Below are positions 8,496 to 16,813 of a DNA stretch of 64,000 bases, piece by piece; the stretch's first letter is position 1; every line of letters begins with the position of its first letter. Source of the DNA: Hyphomicrobiales bacterium. GTDB taxonomy: Bacteria; Pseudomonadota; Alphaproteobacteria; Rhizobiales; Rhizobiaceae. Below the pieces are notes generated by a model. It searched no databases. It saw nothing but the letters and a program-made list of their open reading frames with translations, and was not told the origin of the DNA. Made by a program: the position numbers and the translations under genes. The DNA is taken from contig UEIF01000017.1 in assembly GCA_900468805.1 (NCBI GenBank), positions 1 to 64,000 on the forward strand. The letters run 5' to 3'.

Positions 8496-9929
8496 ATGAC
8501 CGTCCATCAGAATCTCATTGCCGGCGAATGGACCGGCGCAAATGGCGTCGAGAACATCAACCCGTCCGATACGAACGAGGTTGTCGGCCTCTATGCTCAG
8601 GCGAGTGCCGACGATACCAAGGCGGCGATCGCAGCCGCCAAGGCTGCCTTTCCGGCCTGGTCGCGTTCCGGCATCTGGGAACGTCACGTCATCCTGAAGA
8701 AGGCCGGCGACGAGATCATGGCGCGCAAGGACGAGCTCGGCGCTCTGCTGGCACGAGAAGAAGGCAAGACCCTGCCGGAAGCCATCGGTGAAACGATCCG
8801 TGCATCGCAGATCTTCGAATTCTTCGCGGGCGAAGCGCTGCGCCTGGCAGGCGAGGTCATTCCGTCCGTGCGTCCGAACATCGGCGTCGAGATCACCCGC
8901 GAGCCGCTCGGCGTCGTCGGTATCATCACGCCCTGGAATTTCCCGATCGCCATTCCGGCCTGGAAGATCGCGCCGGCGCTCTGCTACGGCAACACCATCG
9001 TCTTCAAGCCGGCCGATCTGGTGCCTGGCTGTGGCTGGGCGATCGTCGATATCCTGCACAGGGCAGGGCTGCCGAAGGGTGTCTTGAACCTCGTCATGGG
9101 CAAGGGCTCCGTGGTCGGCCAGACGATGCTCGACAGTCCCGATATTTCCGGCATCACCTTCACCGGTTCGGTCGGCACCGGCAAGCGCGTCGCTACCGCT
9201 TCGCTCGAACATAACCGCAAGTTCCAGCTCGAAATGGGCGGCAAGAACCCGATGGTCGTGCTCGACGATGCCGACCTGAGCGTCGCCGTCGAAGCAGCCG
9301 CCAATTCCGGCTTCTTCTCCACCGGCCAGCGTTGCACGGCCTCGTCGCGGCTGATCGTCACCGAGGGCATCCACGACAAGTTCGTTGCTGCGCTCACCGA
9401 AAAGCTGAAGACCATCGTCGTCGATCACGCCATGAAGCCAGGCACCCATATCGGCCCCGTCGTCGATGACCGGCAGCTGAAGACCGATACCGACTATATC
9501 GAGATCGGCAAAAAGGAAGGCGCCAGGCTCGCCTTCGGCGGCGAACTCGTTTCGCGCGAAACGCCGGGCTTCTATCTGCAGCCGACGCTGTTTACCGAAG
9601 CGACCAACCAGATGCGCATCTCGCGCGAAGAGATCTTTGGACCTGTCGTCTCGCTGATCCGGGTGAAGGACTACGAGGAAGCGCTGGCAACCGCCAACGA
9701 CACCCCGTTCGGCCTGTCATCAGGCATTGCGACGACCAGCCTGAAGCATGCGACGCATTTCAAGCGCAATGCCGAGGCCGGCATGGTGATGGTCAACCTG
9801 CCGACCGCCGGCGTCGATTTCCACGTTCCTTTCGGCGGCCGCAAGGGCTCGTCCTACGGCCCGCGCGAGCAGGGCAAGTACGCCGCCGAATTCTATACAA
9901 CCGTCAAGACGGCCTACACGCTGGCTTGA
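8496..9929 (+). CDS. araE: Aldehyde dehydrogenase, probable 2-oxoglutarate semialdehyde dehydrogenase
   Basis: This is a 477-residue NAD(P)-dependent aldehyde dehydrogenase. Visible motifs are the cofactor-loop IITPWNFPIAIPAWK, FTGSVGTGK, the catalytic Glu in LEMGGKNP, and the catalytic Cys in STGQRCTASSR. Context next to L-arabinonate dehydratase and GguC points to oxidation of 2,5-dioxopentanoate to 2-oxoglutarate, the last step of non-phosphorylating L-arabinose (and possibly galactarate) catabolism. The start at 8496 follows AAAGGAGG with 10 bases spacing. The symbol araE is used in the Azospirillum pathway sense; it is not the E. coli transporter. Confidence 0.82.
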   Translation: MTVHQNLIAGEWTGANGVENINPSDTNEVVGLYAQASADDTKAAIAAAKAAFPAWSRSGIWERHVILKKAGDEIMARKDELGALLAREEGKTLPEAIGETIRASQIFEFFAGEALRLAGEVIPSVRPNIGVEITREPLGVVGIITPWNFPIAIPAWKIAPALCYGNTIVFKPADLVPGCGWAIVDILHRAGLPKGVLNLVMGKGSVVGQTMLDSPDISGITFTGSVGTGKRVATASLEHNRKFQLEMGGKNPMVVLDDADLSVAVEAAANSGFFSTGQRCTASSRLIVTEGIHDKFVAALTEKLKTIVVDHAMKPGTHIGPVVDDRQLKTDTDYIEIGKKEGARLAFGGELVSRETPGFYLQPTLFTEATNQMRISREEIFGPVVSLIRVKDYEEALATANDTPFGLSSGIATTSLKHATHFKRNAEAGMVMVNLPTAGVDFHVPFGGRKGSSYGPREQGKYAAEFYTTVKTAYTLA

Positions 9930-9944
9930 GACGAAGTGCGATAA

Positions 9945-9969
9945 CCCTGATCGTACGAGGCGATCAGGG
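9945..9969 (+). other. Intercistronic hairpin araE/araC
   Basis: A perfect 9-bp stem (CCCTGATCG at 9945-9953, CGATCAGGG at 9961-9969) with a 7-base loop fills most of the 62-bp gap between the dehydrogenase and dehydratase genes. No T-run follows. Confidence 0.55.
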
Positions 9970-9991
9970 GATATCCTGAAGGACAAAGACT

Positions 9992-11731
9992 ATGAAGAAG
10001 AAAGCAGAATGGCCGCGCAGGCTGAGGTCGCAGGAATGGTACGGCGGCACGAGCCGCGACGTGATCTACCACCGCGGCTGGCTTAAGAACCAGGGATATC
10101 CGCACGACCTGTTCGACGGCCGCCCTGTCATCGGCATCCTGAACACCTGGTCGGACATGACGCCGTGCAACGGTCACCTGCGCGAACTCGCCGAAAAGGT
10201 GAAGGCGGGTGTCTGGGAAGCCGGCGGTTTCCCTCTCGAAGTGCCTGTTTTCTCGGCCTCCGAAAATACCTTCCGCCCGACCGCGATGATGTATCGCAAC
10301 CTGGCAGCTCTGGCCGTCGAAGAAGCGATCCGCGGCCAGCCGATGGACGGTTGCGTGCTTCTCGTCGGCTGCGACAAGACCACTCCGTCGCTGATCATGG
10401 GCGCAGCCTCCGTCGACCTTCCGTCGATCGTCGTCACCGGCGGACCGATGCTGAACGGCTATTTCCGCGGTGAGCGCGTCGGCTCCGGCACGCACCTCTG
10501 GAAGTTCTCCGAAATGGTGAAGGCCGGCGAGATGACGCAGGCCGAATTCCTCGAAGCCGAAGCTTCGATGAGCCGTTCGTCGGGCACCTGCAACACGATG
10601 GGCACTGCTTCCACCATGGCCTCCATGGCTGAAGCGCTCGGCATGGCGCTCTCAGGCAACGCCGCGATCCCGGGCGTCGATTCCCGCCGCAAGGTCATGG
10701 CGCAGCTCACCGGCCGCCGCATCGTGCAGATGGTCAAGGACGACCTGAAGCCTTCCGAAATCATGACGAAGCAGGCCTTCGAAAACGCCATCCGCACCAA
10801 TGCGGCGATTGGCGGTTCGACCAATGCCGTCATCCATCTGCTCGCCATGGCCGGTCGCGTCGGCGTCGATCTGACGCTCGACGACTGGGATCGTTGCGGC
10901 CGCGACGTGCCGACCATCGTCAACCTGATGCCGTCGGGCAAGTACCTGATGGAAGAGTTCTTCTATGCCGGCGGCCTGCCGGTCGTGCTGAAGCGCCTCG
11001 GCGAAGCCGGCCTGCTGCACAAGGATGCGCTGACGGTATCGGGCGACACCGTCTGGGATGAAGTCAAGGACGTCGTCAACTGGAACGAGGACGTCATCCT
11101 TCCGGCTGACAAGGCGCTGACGCAATCGGGCGGCATCGTCGTCCTGCGCGGCAATCTCGCGCCGAAGGGTGCGGTCCTGAAGCCGTCTGCCGCCTCGCCG
11201 CACCTGATGGTGCACAAGGGCCGGGCGGTCGTGTTCGAGGACATCGACGATTACAAGGCCAAGATCAACGACGACAATCTCGATATCGACGAGAACTGCG
11301 TCATGGTCATGAAGAACTGTGGTCCGAAGGGCTATCCGGGCATGGCCGAAGTCGGCAACATGGGCCTGCCGCCGAAGGTGCTCAAGAAGGGCATCACCGA
11401 CATGGTGCGTATTTCCGACGCCCGCATGTCCGGCACGGCTTACGGCACCGTGGTGCTGCACACCTCGCCGGAAGCCGCTGTCGGTGGTCCGCTCGCGGTT
11501 GTCAAGAACGGCGACATGATCGAGCTTGACGTGCCGAACCGCCGTTTGCATCTCGACATTTCCGAAGAGGAACTGGCTCGTCGTCTCGCCGAATGGCAGC
11601 CGAACCACGATCTGCCGACGTCGGGCTATGCGTTCCTGCACCAGCAGCATGTCGAAGGAGCCGATACCGGCGCCGACCTCGACTTCCTCAAGGGATGTCG
11701 CGGGAGTGCAGTCGGCAAGGACAGCCACTAA
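9992..11731 (+). CDS. araC: L-arabinonate dehydratase (IlvD/Edd family, Fe-S enzyme)
   Basis: The protein is 579 residues. Three cysteines expected to bind the Fe-S cluster are present: C59 (SDMTPCNG), C127 (LLVGCDKTTPS) and C200 (SSGTCNTMG). ARMSGTAYG near residue 480 holds the catalytic serine of the family. By recall the sequence is very close to the structurally characterised Rhizobium leguminosarum L-arabinonate dehydratase, which is also 579 residues. It dehydrates L-arabinonate to 2-keto-3-deoxy-L-arabonate in the cytoplasm. It is the last gene of the operon. The symbol follows the Azospirillum L-arabinose pathway and is not the E. coli AraC regulator. Confidence 0.9.
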   Translation: MKKKAEWPRRLRSQEWYGGTSRDVIYHRGWLKNQGYPHDLFDGRPVIGILNTWSDMTPCNGHLRELAEKVKAGVWEAGGFPLEVPVFSASENTFRPTAMMYRNLAALAVEEAIRGQPMDGCVLLVGCDKTTPSLIMGAASVDLPSIVVTGGPMLNGYFRGERVGSGTHLWKFSEMVKAGEMTQAEFLEAEASMSRSSGTCNTMGTASTMASMAEALGMALSGNAAIPGVDSRRKVMAQLTGRRIVQMVKDDLKPSEIMTKQAFENAIRTNAAIGGSTNAVIHLLAMAGRVGVDLTLDDWDRCGRDVPTIVNLMPSGKYLMEEFFYAGGLPVVLKRLGEAGLLHKDALTVSGDTVWDEVKDVVNWNEDVILPADKALTQSGGIVVLRGNLAPKGAVLKPSAASPHLMVHKGRAVVFEDIDDYKAKINDDNLDIDENCVMVMKNCGPKGYPGMAEVGNMGLPPKVLKKGITDMVRISDARMSGTAYGTVVLHTSPEAAVGGPLAVVKNGDMIELDVPNRRLHLDISEEELARRLAEWQPNHDLPTSGYAFLHQQHVEGADTGADLDFLKGCRGSAVGKDSH

Positions 11732-11762
11732 CAGGGCGTATCCGACCGCAAATCGACGGGAA

Positions 11763-11781
11763 GGCGGGGGACCCCCCCGCC
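11763..11781 (+). terminator. GC hairpin after araC
   Basis: An 8-bp perfect stem (GGCGGGGG at 11763-11770, CCCCCGCC at 11774-11781) with a tight 3-base loop begins 32 bp past the stop. It lacks a T-run. It probably marks the operon's 3' end. Confidence 0.45.
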
Positions 11782-11802
11782 CGCAATTGCAATGTGGAAT
11801 AC

Positions 11803-11850
11803 TTTCTGTCGCGAAACGCCGACTTTTACGGGTGGCTTTTGCGACAGAAA
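11803..11850. repeat. Spaced inverted repeat at edge of accessory stretch
   Basis: TTTCTGTCGC (11803-11812) is matched perfectly by GCGACAGAAA (11841-11850); the arms extend inward a further four bases with one mismatch. The 28-base spacer holds no gene. It could be a transcript hairpin or the remnant termini of a small mobile element; I cannot tell which. Confidence 0.45.
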
Positions 11851-11934
11851 TTTACGGAAAGTCCAGTGCTGGTGGTTTTGTCCTGAAGGCCGGAATTCAG
11901 TGGAAAAGTCGGAACGGCGCAATGCGGACGGTCA

Positions 11935-12525
11935 TTACGGCAGCACACCGCTATCTCCAATTTGATCATCGATAGTCGTTAGCCAGGGCCATCGCTGCAA
12001 ATACTGGGTGCATTTATCCAGAAATAGGCCACGCTGAGGATTGAGAGGGTTCAGGCGCAGGATGCCATTCCACATGTCCTCCAAGCCGTCAGGCGCGTAA
12101 AGGCTGCCGTCGTAAAGGCGAATACCGACCCTTGTGCAAAGGGTGAGGTAGCGGTCAATGCCATCCTCCGCCTTTTGCAACGTTGGATATTCCGCTCCGA
12201 ACTTGTTCTTGTACCAGAGATGGACCCGAGCCTGGTTCTTGATCTCCACCGTTACGGGCAGATCGGCGACCGCCTGCTGCACCCGGCGAATGACGACGTC
12301 TTCGGCGTCCCAGGATAGGTCAGAGTCATCAAAGTAGAAGACGTCGTAATCCTTTATCCCGTACTGAGGGTCATAGCCGGACTTCAGATTCCAAATTGTC
12401 TGCACGAGGCAGCCAGCGGTCAGAATACCTTGAGGAATCTGGAGGGCCCCCAACCGGGTTAGCAATTCGGCGTTTATCGGGTTACGGCGGACAGACCAGA
12501 TGAATTGCTGCTCGCTAAACGACAT
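11935..12525 (-). CDS. Nucleotidyltransferase family protein (DUF925-like)
   Basis: This 196-residue protein carries a nucleotidyltransferase-like active-site segment, GIKDYDVFYFDDSDLSWDAE, with the two spaced acidic residues of the fold. The overall pattern (TAGCLVQTIWNLKSGYDPQYGIKDYDV) matches the COG3575/DUF925 family of uncharacterised nucleotidyltransferases. The ATG at 12525 has AAAGGAG just upstream, so I prefer it to one ten codons earlier. The coding sequence looks less GC-biased than the neighbouring operon, in line with acquired DNA. No partner gene suggests a substrate. Confidence 0.75.
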   Translation of the reverse strand: MSFSEQQFIWSVRRNPINAELLTRLGALQIPQGILTAGCLVQTIWNLKSGYDPQYGIKDYDVFYFDDSDLSWDAEDVVIRRVQQAVADLPVTVEIKNQARVHLWYKNKFGAEYPTLQKAEDGIDRYLTLCTRVGIRLYDGSLYAPDGLEDMWNGILRLNPLNPQRGLFLDKCTQYLQRWPWLTTIDDQIGDSGVLP

Positions 12526-12620
12526 AGCCTCTCCTTTGTCCGATAGCTTCGGCAAATCGGTTACCCCGAAATCCCAATTGTTCGAAACTCGAACAGACCA
12601 TCCGAAAACCTGCGCGCAGC

Positions 12621-13427
12621 CTAACTTTCGGATCCCCCGCTCGGGTTTTCTGACGGTCTGTCGGGATTACGCGACAGGACAAGGCCGTCCATGTAGTGAT
12701 CGAGATGGCTCTTCCACAACGCCGGCTTAAACAGCAACGCATGGCCTGCAGGCGCAGCAATGAATTTTCCTTCTCCGCCCGCCAGGAGGAATCGTTCGAA
12801 ATTTCCTCTGCAGTGCCCTATTCGATAATACTGGTCATGACTTCCGTGCAACCAAAGCGTTGAAATTCCCGCTGATGCTCCACGTTCAAAAATAGCCGGA
12901 TTTACAATTTCATGAGTGGCGCATCCTCTCCCGAGCCAACCACCGTTGAAATTGATGGCAGCCTGGAACGTGGCCGGGCGCATACCCGCATAGGCTACGG
13001 ACAAGATGCCGCCGCGTGAAACTCCCCCGATGGCAAGCCGGCTCTGATCCACATCGGAGCGACTGCGAAGATGGCGCACGACAGCATCCACATCCGCGAC
13101 GGCCCGCTCGAAACCCGCAATCGTAATTTCGACATTGCAGGAATAGCCGGAGCCGTCCGGAGCAAGTCCCTCTCCATAGTTTCCACCTGATTTTCCTCTG
13201 CCCCGGCGTTGCGGAAAGAGAACCATCCAGCCTCGTTCGACGAAGTAGTTTCCAACAACAGGCGGACACATGGTCCTTGTGTACAGGGATTGATTATGCC
13301 CCCGTCCGGTAGAGCCATGATTGAAGATAATTGTCGGATATGGCCCTTCGCGTTGAGGCTTGGCTGCGACGATTTCCAATCGTGCATCTGCCTCGTCGGA
13401 GGGTATGAAGAACTTTTCCAACTTCAT
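12621..13427 (-). CDS. Alpha/beta hydrolase (dienelactone hydrolase-like)
   Basis: This 268-residue alpha/beta hydrolase has an oxyanion segment IIFNHGSTGRG, the nucleophile elbow GGVSRGG (Ser) and a late His in APAGHALLFKP; a plausible acid is the Asp in LHGSHDQYY. No signal peptide is evident, so it acts in the cytoplasm on an unknown ester or acyl substrate. The start at 13427 has GGAG five bases upstream. It is co-directional with the nucleotidyltransferase gene about 100 bp downstream. Substrate cannot be inferred. Confidence 0.72.
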   Translation of the reverse strand: MKLEKFFIPSDEADARLEIVAAKPQREGPYPTIIFNHGSTGRGHNQSLYTRTMCPPVVGNYFVERGWMVLFPQRRGRGKSGGNYGEGLAPDGSGYSCNVEITIAGFERAVADVDAVVRHLRSRSDVDQSRLAIGGVSRGGILSVAYAGMRPATFQAAINFNGGWLGRGCATHEIVNPAIFERGASAGISTLWLHGSHDQYYRIGHCRGNFERFLLAGGEGKFIAAPAGHALLFKPALWKSHLDHYMDGLVLSRNPDRPSENPSGGSES

Positions 13428-13856
13428 GAGGCTCCAATATCCATACGTGTGCCACCTGAGCGGATCGGTGGCTTGTCGGGTCCCATGCATTCGTCAACCG
13501 CTTCCGGTAGAAGCGGCGGGCGCGCACGGTCTGTTCCAGAAAGACGTGCCATGATGCATTGTAGGGGCGAACGTTCATTTCTGGAATCCCAAGTGTTCGA
13601 TTTATCAATGCAGAGTTGAATAAAATGATCGATCGCCACGGCACGGGCATAGTGCGCACTATGTGGAAAATGACCGCATGCGGCCCGGCCACGAGGCGGC
13701 GGGCGATCGTTTCATCGGTTAGTCATCGGGTAGATCGGGATAGGCCTCGTCGCGCAGGTATATCTGGAAATATCGGCCAAGAGATTGCCCTGATACAGAG
13801 CTCTCAACGTAGCTGCCCCGCACTGGACCTGTCATTCCAAGTGCCCCATTGCCCTA
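13428..13856. other. About 430 bp without a convincing gene
   Basis: I see no recognisable protein here apart from one 38-codon minus-strand frame listed separately. Several longer frames on both strands lack ribosome binding sites and have Arg/Ser-rich shadow composition. The stretch separates the orphan transpeptidase gene from the hydrolase gene and may be decayed DNA. Confidence 0.5.
13719..13835 (-). CDS. Possible 38-residue small protein
   Basis: This frame encodes a 38-residue peptide ending YLRDEAYPDLPDD, with an aromatic and acidic composition unlike shadow frames. It lies in the same frame as, and 21 bp after, the double stop (TAA TAG) of the transpeptidase gene. No clear ribosome binding site is seen. 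It could be a real small protein, the remnant of a longer ancestral C-terminus, or chance. Confidence 0.25.
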   Translation of the reverse strand: MTGPVRGSYVESSVSGQSLGRYFQIYLRDEAYPDLPDD

Positions 13857-15614
13857 TTAGTAGTTGACAAGGAATTGCGGATCCCCTTCAGCGCCAAATC
13901 GTGGCTTGACGTCAAGCAGGGCGGCCGTTCGAGCAATGATTTCCTTCGCCATCGGGGCTGCGGTGGAAGCCGCTGTTCGTCCGCCATGGATACCGGTTTT
14001 GGGAGCATCGATTATCGTCAGGACGATGTATTTCGGCTTGTCCATCGGGAAGCCCGCCACGAAAGCGTTGAAGTTGATATCACTGGCATATCGGCCATTA
14101 ATCACCTTATCGGCCGTCCCGGTTTTTCCGCCGACGTTGAAGCCCTCTACCTGTGCGGCGCGGCCGGAGCCTTTCAGCCCGTTCCAAGTGTAGAGAAATC
14201 GCATATCGGCGCTCGTTTTTTCCTTGATGACGGTGCGTGAAATGCTCGCTGCCTCGTCTTTGGAGCGCGGAAGAAAGGTTGGGTTGATCAGGTTTCCACC
14301 ATTGATGAGGGCTGCGGCCGCGACAGCGGTTTGCAGCGGGGTAGTGGCGACCCCATGACCGAACGAGATAGTGACGGAATTGATCTTCTTCCATGTCCGG
14401 GGTTGTGTGGGCGCGGCGACCCCCGGCATTTCAGTTTCCATCTTCGAAAGAAGTCCAAGCCTTGTCAGGAATTCCCGGTGACCTTCGATCCCGACCCTGT
14501 CGGCAACTGCCGCGGTGCCGATATTCGACGAATACTGGAATACTTCAGGGATGGAGAGAGGCCGGTTCTTGCCCTTGAAATCCTTGATCGTAAAACCGCC
14601 CATTCGGATGGGCCGGGAAGCATCGACAACCGAGTTCAAAGTAATCTTTTCGGCATCCAGACCCATCGCAAGTGTGAAGCTCTTGAAGGTGGAGCCCATT
14701 TCAAAGGTCGCATTGCTGATCCGGTTGAACCAGCCCTTTTCATATTCCTTGTCCACGGTGCCGTCGGGAAGCGTGCGGGAAGGCTGGTTCGGATCATAGT
14801 CGGGAACCGACGCCATGGCGATCACCTCGCCGGTCTCCACATCGAGGATCACGGCACCGGCCGCCTCGGCTTGATAGTCTTTCATTGCGCGTGCGGCGAC
14901 TTCACGAGCGATATGCTGAACACGAACGTCAACCGACAAACGGACCGGTTCAAGCCGGGTGCCATTCGTCAATCCCGCAGCTCGCAGATCGGCGTATCCT
15001 TGCTGATCGATATACCGTTCCATGCCGGCCAGGCCGAGATTGTCAATGTTTACATGACCGACAATATGGGCAGCGGTGACGCCGCCTGGATAGAAACGGC
15101 GCTTCTCTAAACGAAACCCTATGCCTGGTATACCGAGGGCAAGAATATCAGACTGCTGTCGAGGCGTGAGTTGTCGCCGTAACCACTGGAATCCAGAGCC
15201 TGACCGGAGCTTTTTATGAGTGTCACTCCAATCGAGATTGGGAAGGACCGTGGCCAGCTTTTCCACGACCTCATCGGCATCGACGATACGCCGGGGCTCA
15301 GCATACAGCGACACGGTGTTGATATCTGTCGCCAGCAGTTCCCCATTCCGGTCCAGGACATCCGGGCGGGAGGCCACGGCGTTCGCATTGAAATCGATCG
15401 AGCCTGTCACGACAGGTTCTGCGATGCCGTATTGGACGAGGCGCGTGCCGACAGCCAGGTACATCACTGCGAACCCGGCGATCAGGATGGTCAGCCTCTG
15501 CCTTGTACGATTGCGACGATCGGCAGCATCAGCGAAGGCTCCGGTGCTCGGGCCGGTTTTGCCCTGTAGGATGAAATGTGTGCGGCTTTTAAGCCGGACC
15601 ACAAAAGCGATCAT
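13857..15614 (-). CDS. Orphan FtsI-like class B penicillin-binding protein
   Basis: The protein has 585 residues with one N-terminal transmembrane segment (about 41-58), a dimerisation domain, and a transpeptidase domain with all three active-site motifs: STFK (S308-K311), SSN (362-364) and KTG (497-499). It should cross-link peptidoglycan in the periplasm, at the septum if it acts like FtsI. It lies outside the division-and-cell-wall cluster, between a hydrolase gene and a long intergenic region, so it is likely a second FtsI paralogue. The gene ends with tandem in-frame stops. A CtrA-type box lies about 135 bp upstream of its start. Confidence 0.85.
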   Translation of the reverse strand: MIAFVVRLKSRTHFILQGKTGPSTGAFADAADRRNRTRQRLTILIAGFAVMYLAVGTRLVQYGIAEPVVTGSIDFNANAVASRPDVLDRNGELLATDINTVSLYAEPRRIVDADEVVEKLATVLPNLDWSDTHKKLRSGSGFQWLRRQLTPRQQSDILALGIPGIGFRLEKRRFYPGGVTAAHIVGHVNIDNLGLAGMERYIDQQGYADLRAAGLTNGTRLEPVRLSVDVRVQHIAREVAARAMKDYQAEAAGAVILDVETGEVIAMASVPDYDPNQPSRTLPDGTVDKEYEKGWFNRISNATFEMGSTFKSFTLAMGLDAEKITLNSVVDASRPIRMGGFTIKDFKGKNRPLSIPEVFQYSSNIGTAAVADRVGIEGHREFLTRLGLLSKMETEMPGVAAPTQPRTWKKINSVTISFGHGVATTPLQTAVAAAALINGGNLINPTFLPRSKDEAASISRTVIKEKTSADMRFLYTWNGLKGSGRAAQVEGFNVGGKTGTADKVINGRYASDINFNAFVAGFPMDKPKYIVLTIIDAPKTGIHGGRTAASTAAPMAKEIIARTAALLDVKPRFGAEGDPQFLVNY

Positions 15615-15976
15615 TCCGATTAAAACCCATGCATGCCAACGAATTCGAACTTCAACGGTCCGGCAAACCGCCGAATTGAAACCTGCACTTGAATGATCCA
15701 GGAACCAAGGGGAGCGCTGGCGGAGTACCCAATGTGATTGAATCTGTATTAATATATATTTAAAATTGCATACGGGTATTTAGCGTTTCGTTAACCGTGG
15801 TATCGACGACGCAAGAAACTCCGTGCTCTCGGCGGGCCCAAGGGGAGCGCTTATCAGCGTACAGCTTCCGCCCACCGGTTTAACATCGGGCTCGCTCGAA
15901 GCAGGGAACTGGTTGCAATGGCAATTATTGCGTATTTCAACTCTCAAAGAGGCCGCAGCAAACCGGCCTGTTTTTG
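15615..15976. other. Intergenic region upstream of the orphan transpeptidase
   Basis: These 362 bp hold no gene I can support. They include an AT-rich promoter-like patch (about 15740-15780) with the CtrA-type box, and further right a GC-rich stretch before the end of the transglutaminase gene. No hairpin with a T-run was seen for that gene. Confidence 0.5.
15749..15763. promoter_or_regulatory. CtrA-type box (TTAA-N7-TTAA)
   Basis: TTAATATATATTTAA matches the full alphaproteobacterial CtrA recognition consensus TTAA-N7-TTAA. It lies 134 bp upstream of the FtsI-like gene on the minus strand. AT-rich promoter DNA raises the chance of a random match. Confidence 0.5.
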
Positions 15977-16801
15977 TCAGCTCTGGTTTTGGCTCTGCAT
16001 CTGGCCGTTGTCCTCGACCTTTACGGTGACCGACAGTTTTTCACCTGGTGTACCGATACGCATACCCGAAACGGGAGCCGCATCGCGGTAGCAGAGGCCG
16101 GAGGCCATGCGGACGTAACGGTCATCCGGGCAGATCTTGTTGGCAGGGTCGAAGCCGACCCAGCCGAGGCCTGGAATATGGGCTTCGCTCCAGGCATGGG
16201 TGGCGGCCTGATCGACCTTTTCTTCCATCATCAGATAACCGGAGACGTAGCGCGCCGGAACATCCAGTGCACGCGCCGCAGCAATGAAGATATGGGCGTG
16301 GTCCTGGCAGACGCCGGTCTTCTTTTCCAGCGCCTGTTCGGCAGTGGTTTCGATGCTGCTGGTGCCGGGCTTGTATTCGACGCTCTCGTGGATTGCCGCC
16401 ATCAGCGCATGCATGCGCGCGAGCTCGTTCTCACCGGTTACGCCCTTGATCAGTTCCTTTACCAGCTTGCCGCTTTTTGTCAGCGGCGTATCGCGCAGGA
16501 AGAGCCAGAGCGGGCAGAAGCCGGTATGAGCACCGCTCATGCCGTTGCGGTCTTCGGTCTCGATCTCGCCTTCGGCGACGATGCGCGTCACCTGCTGTTC
16601 GCCTTCCAGCGACACGAGGTTCACATGATTGCCGAACTGGTCGTCATATTCGACTTCCGGCTTGGCGCCTTCGACATGCAGCGACCAGTTGAGCACGGTC
16701 TGTCCGCCCGTGGTCGGCGGCGTCAGGCGCAGCCGCTGCAGGGAAAACTGTGCCGGTTCGTCGTAGCGGTATTCGGTGAGGTGGCTGATCTTCAGTTTCA
16801 T
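15977..16801 (-). CDS. Transglutaminase-like cysteine peptidase family protein
   Basis: The protein has 274 residues. A beta-rich N-terminal domain (LTEYRYDEPAQFSLQRLRLTP) precedes a transglutaminase-like core with the catalytic triad: Cys in KTGVCQDHAH, His in ATHAWSEA and Asp in VGFDPANK. No signal peptide is visible, so it is probably cytoplasmic. It is the third gene of a minus-strand set with ATP-grasp and alpha-E proteins, a conserved bacterial trio. The trio is thought to make or cleave peptide/amide bonds, but its product is unknown. Twelve bases separate it from the alpha-E gene. Confidence 0.85.
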   Translation of the reverse strand: MKLKISHLTEYRYDEPAQFSLQRLRLTPPTTGGQTVLNWSLHVEGAKPEVEYDDQFGNHVNLVSLEGEQQVTRIVAEGEIETEDRNGMSGAHTGFCPLWLFLRDTPLTKSGKLVKELIKGVTGENELARMHALMAAIHESVEYKPGTSSIETTAEQALEKKTGVCQDHAHIFIAAARALDVPARYVSGYLMMEEKVDQAATHAWSEAHIPGLGWVGFDPANKICPDDRYVRMASGLCYRDAAPVSGMRIGTPGEKLSVTVKVEDNGQMQSQNQS

Positions 16802-16813
16802 GATCTGACCCGC

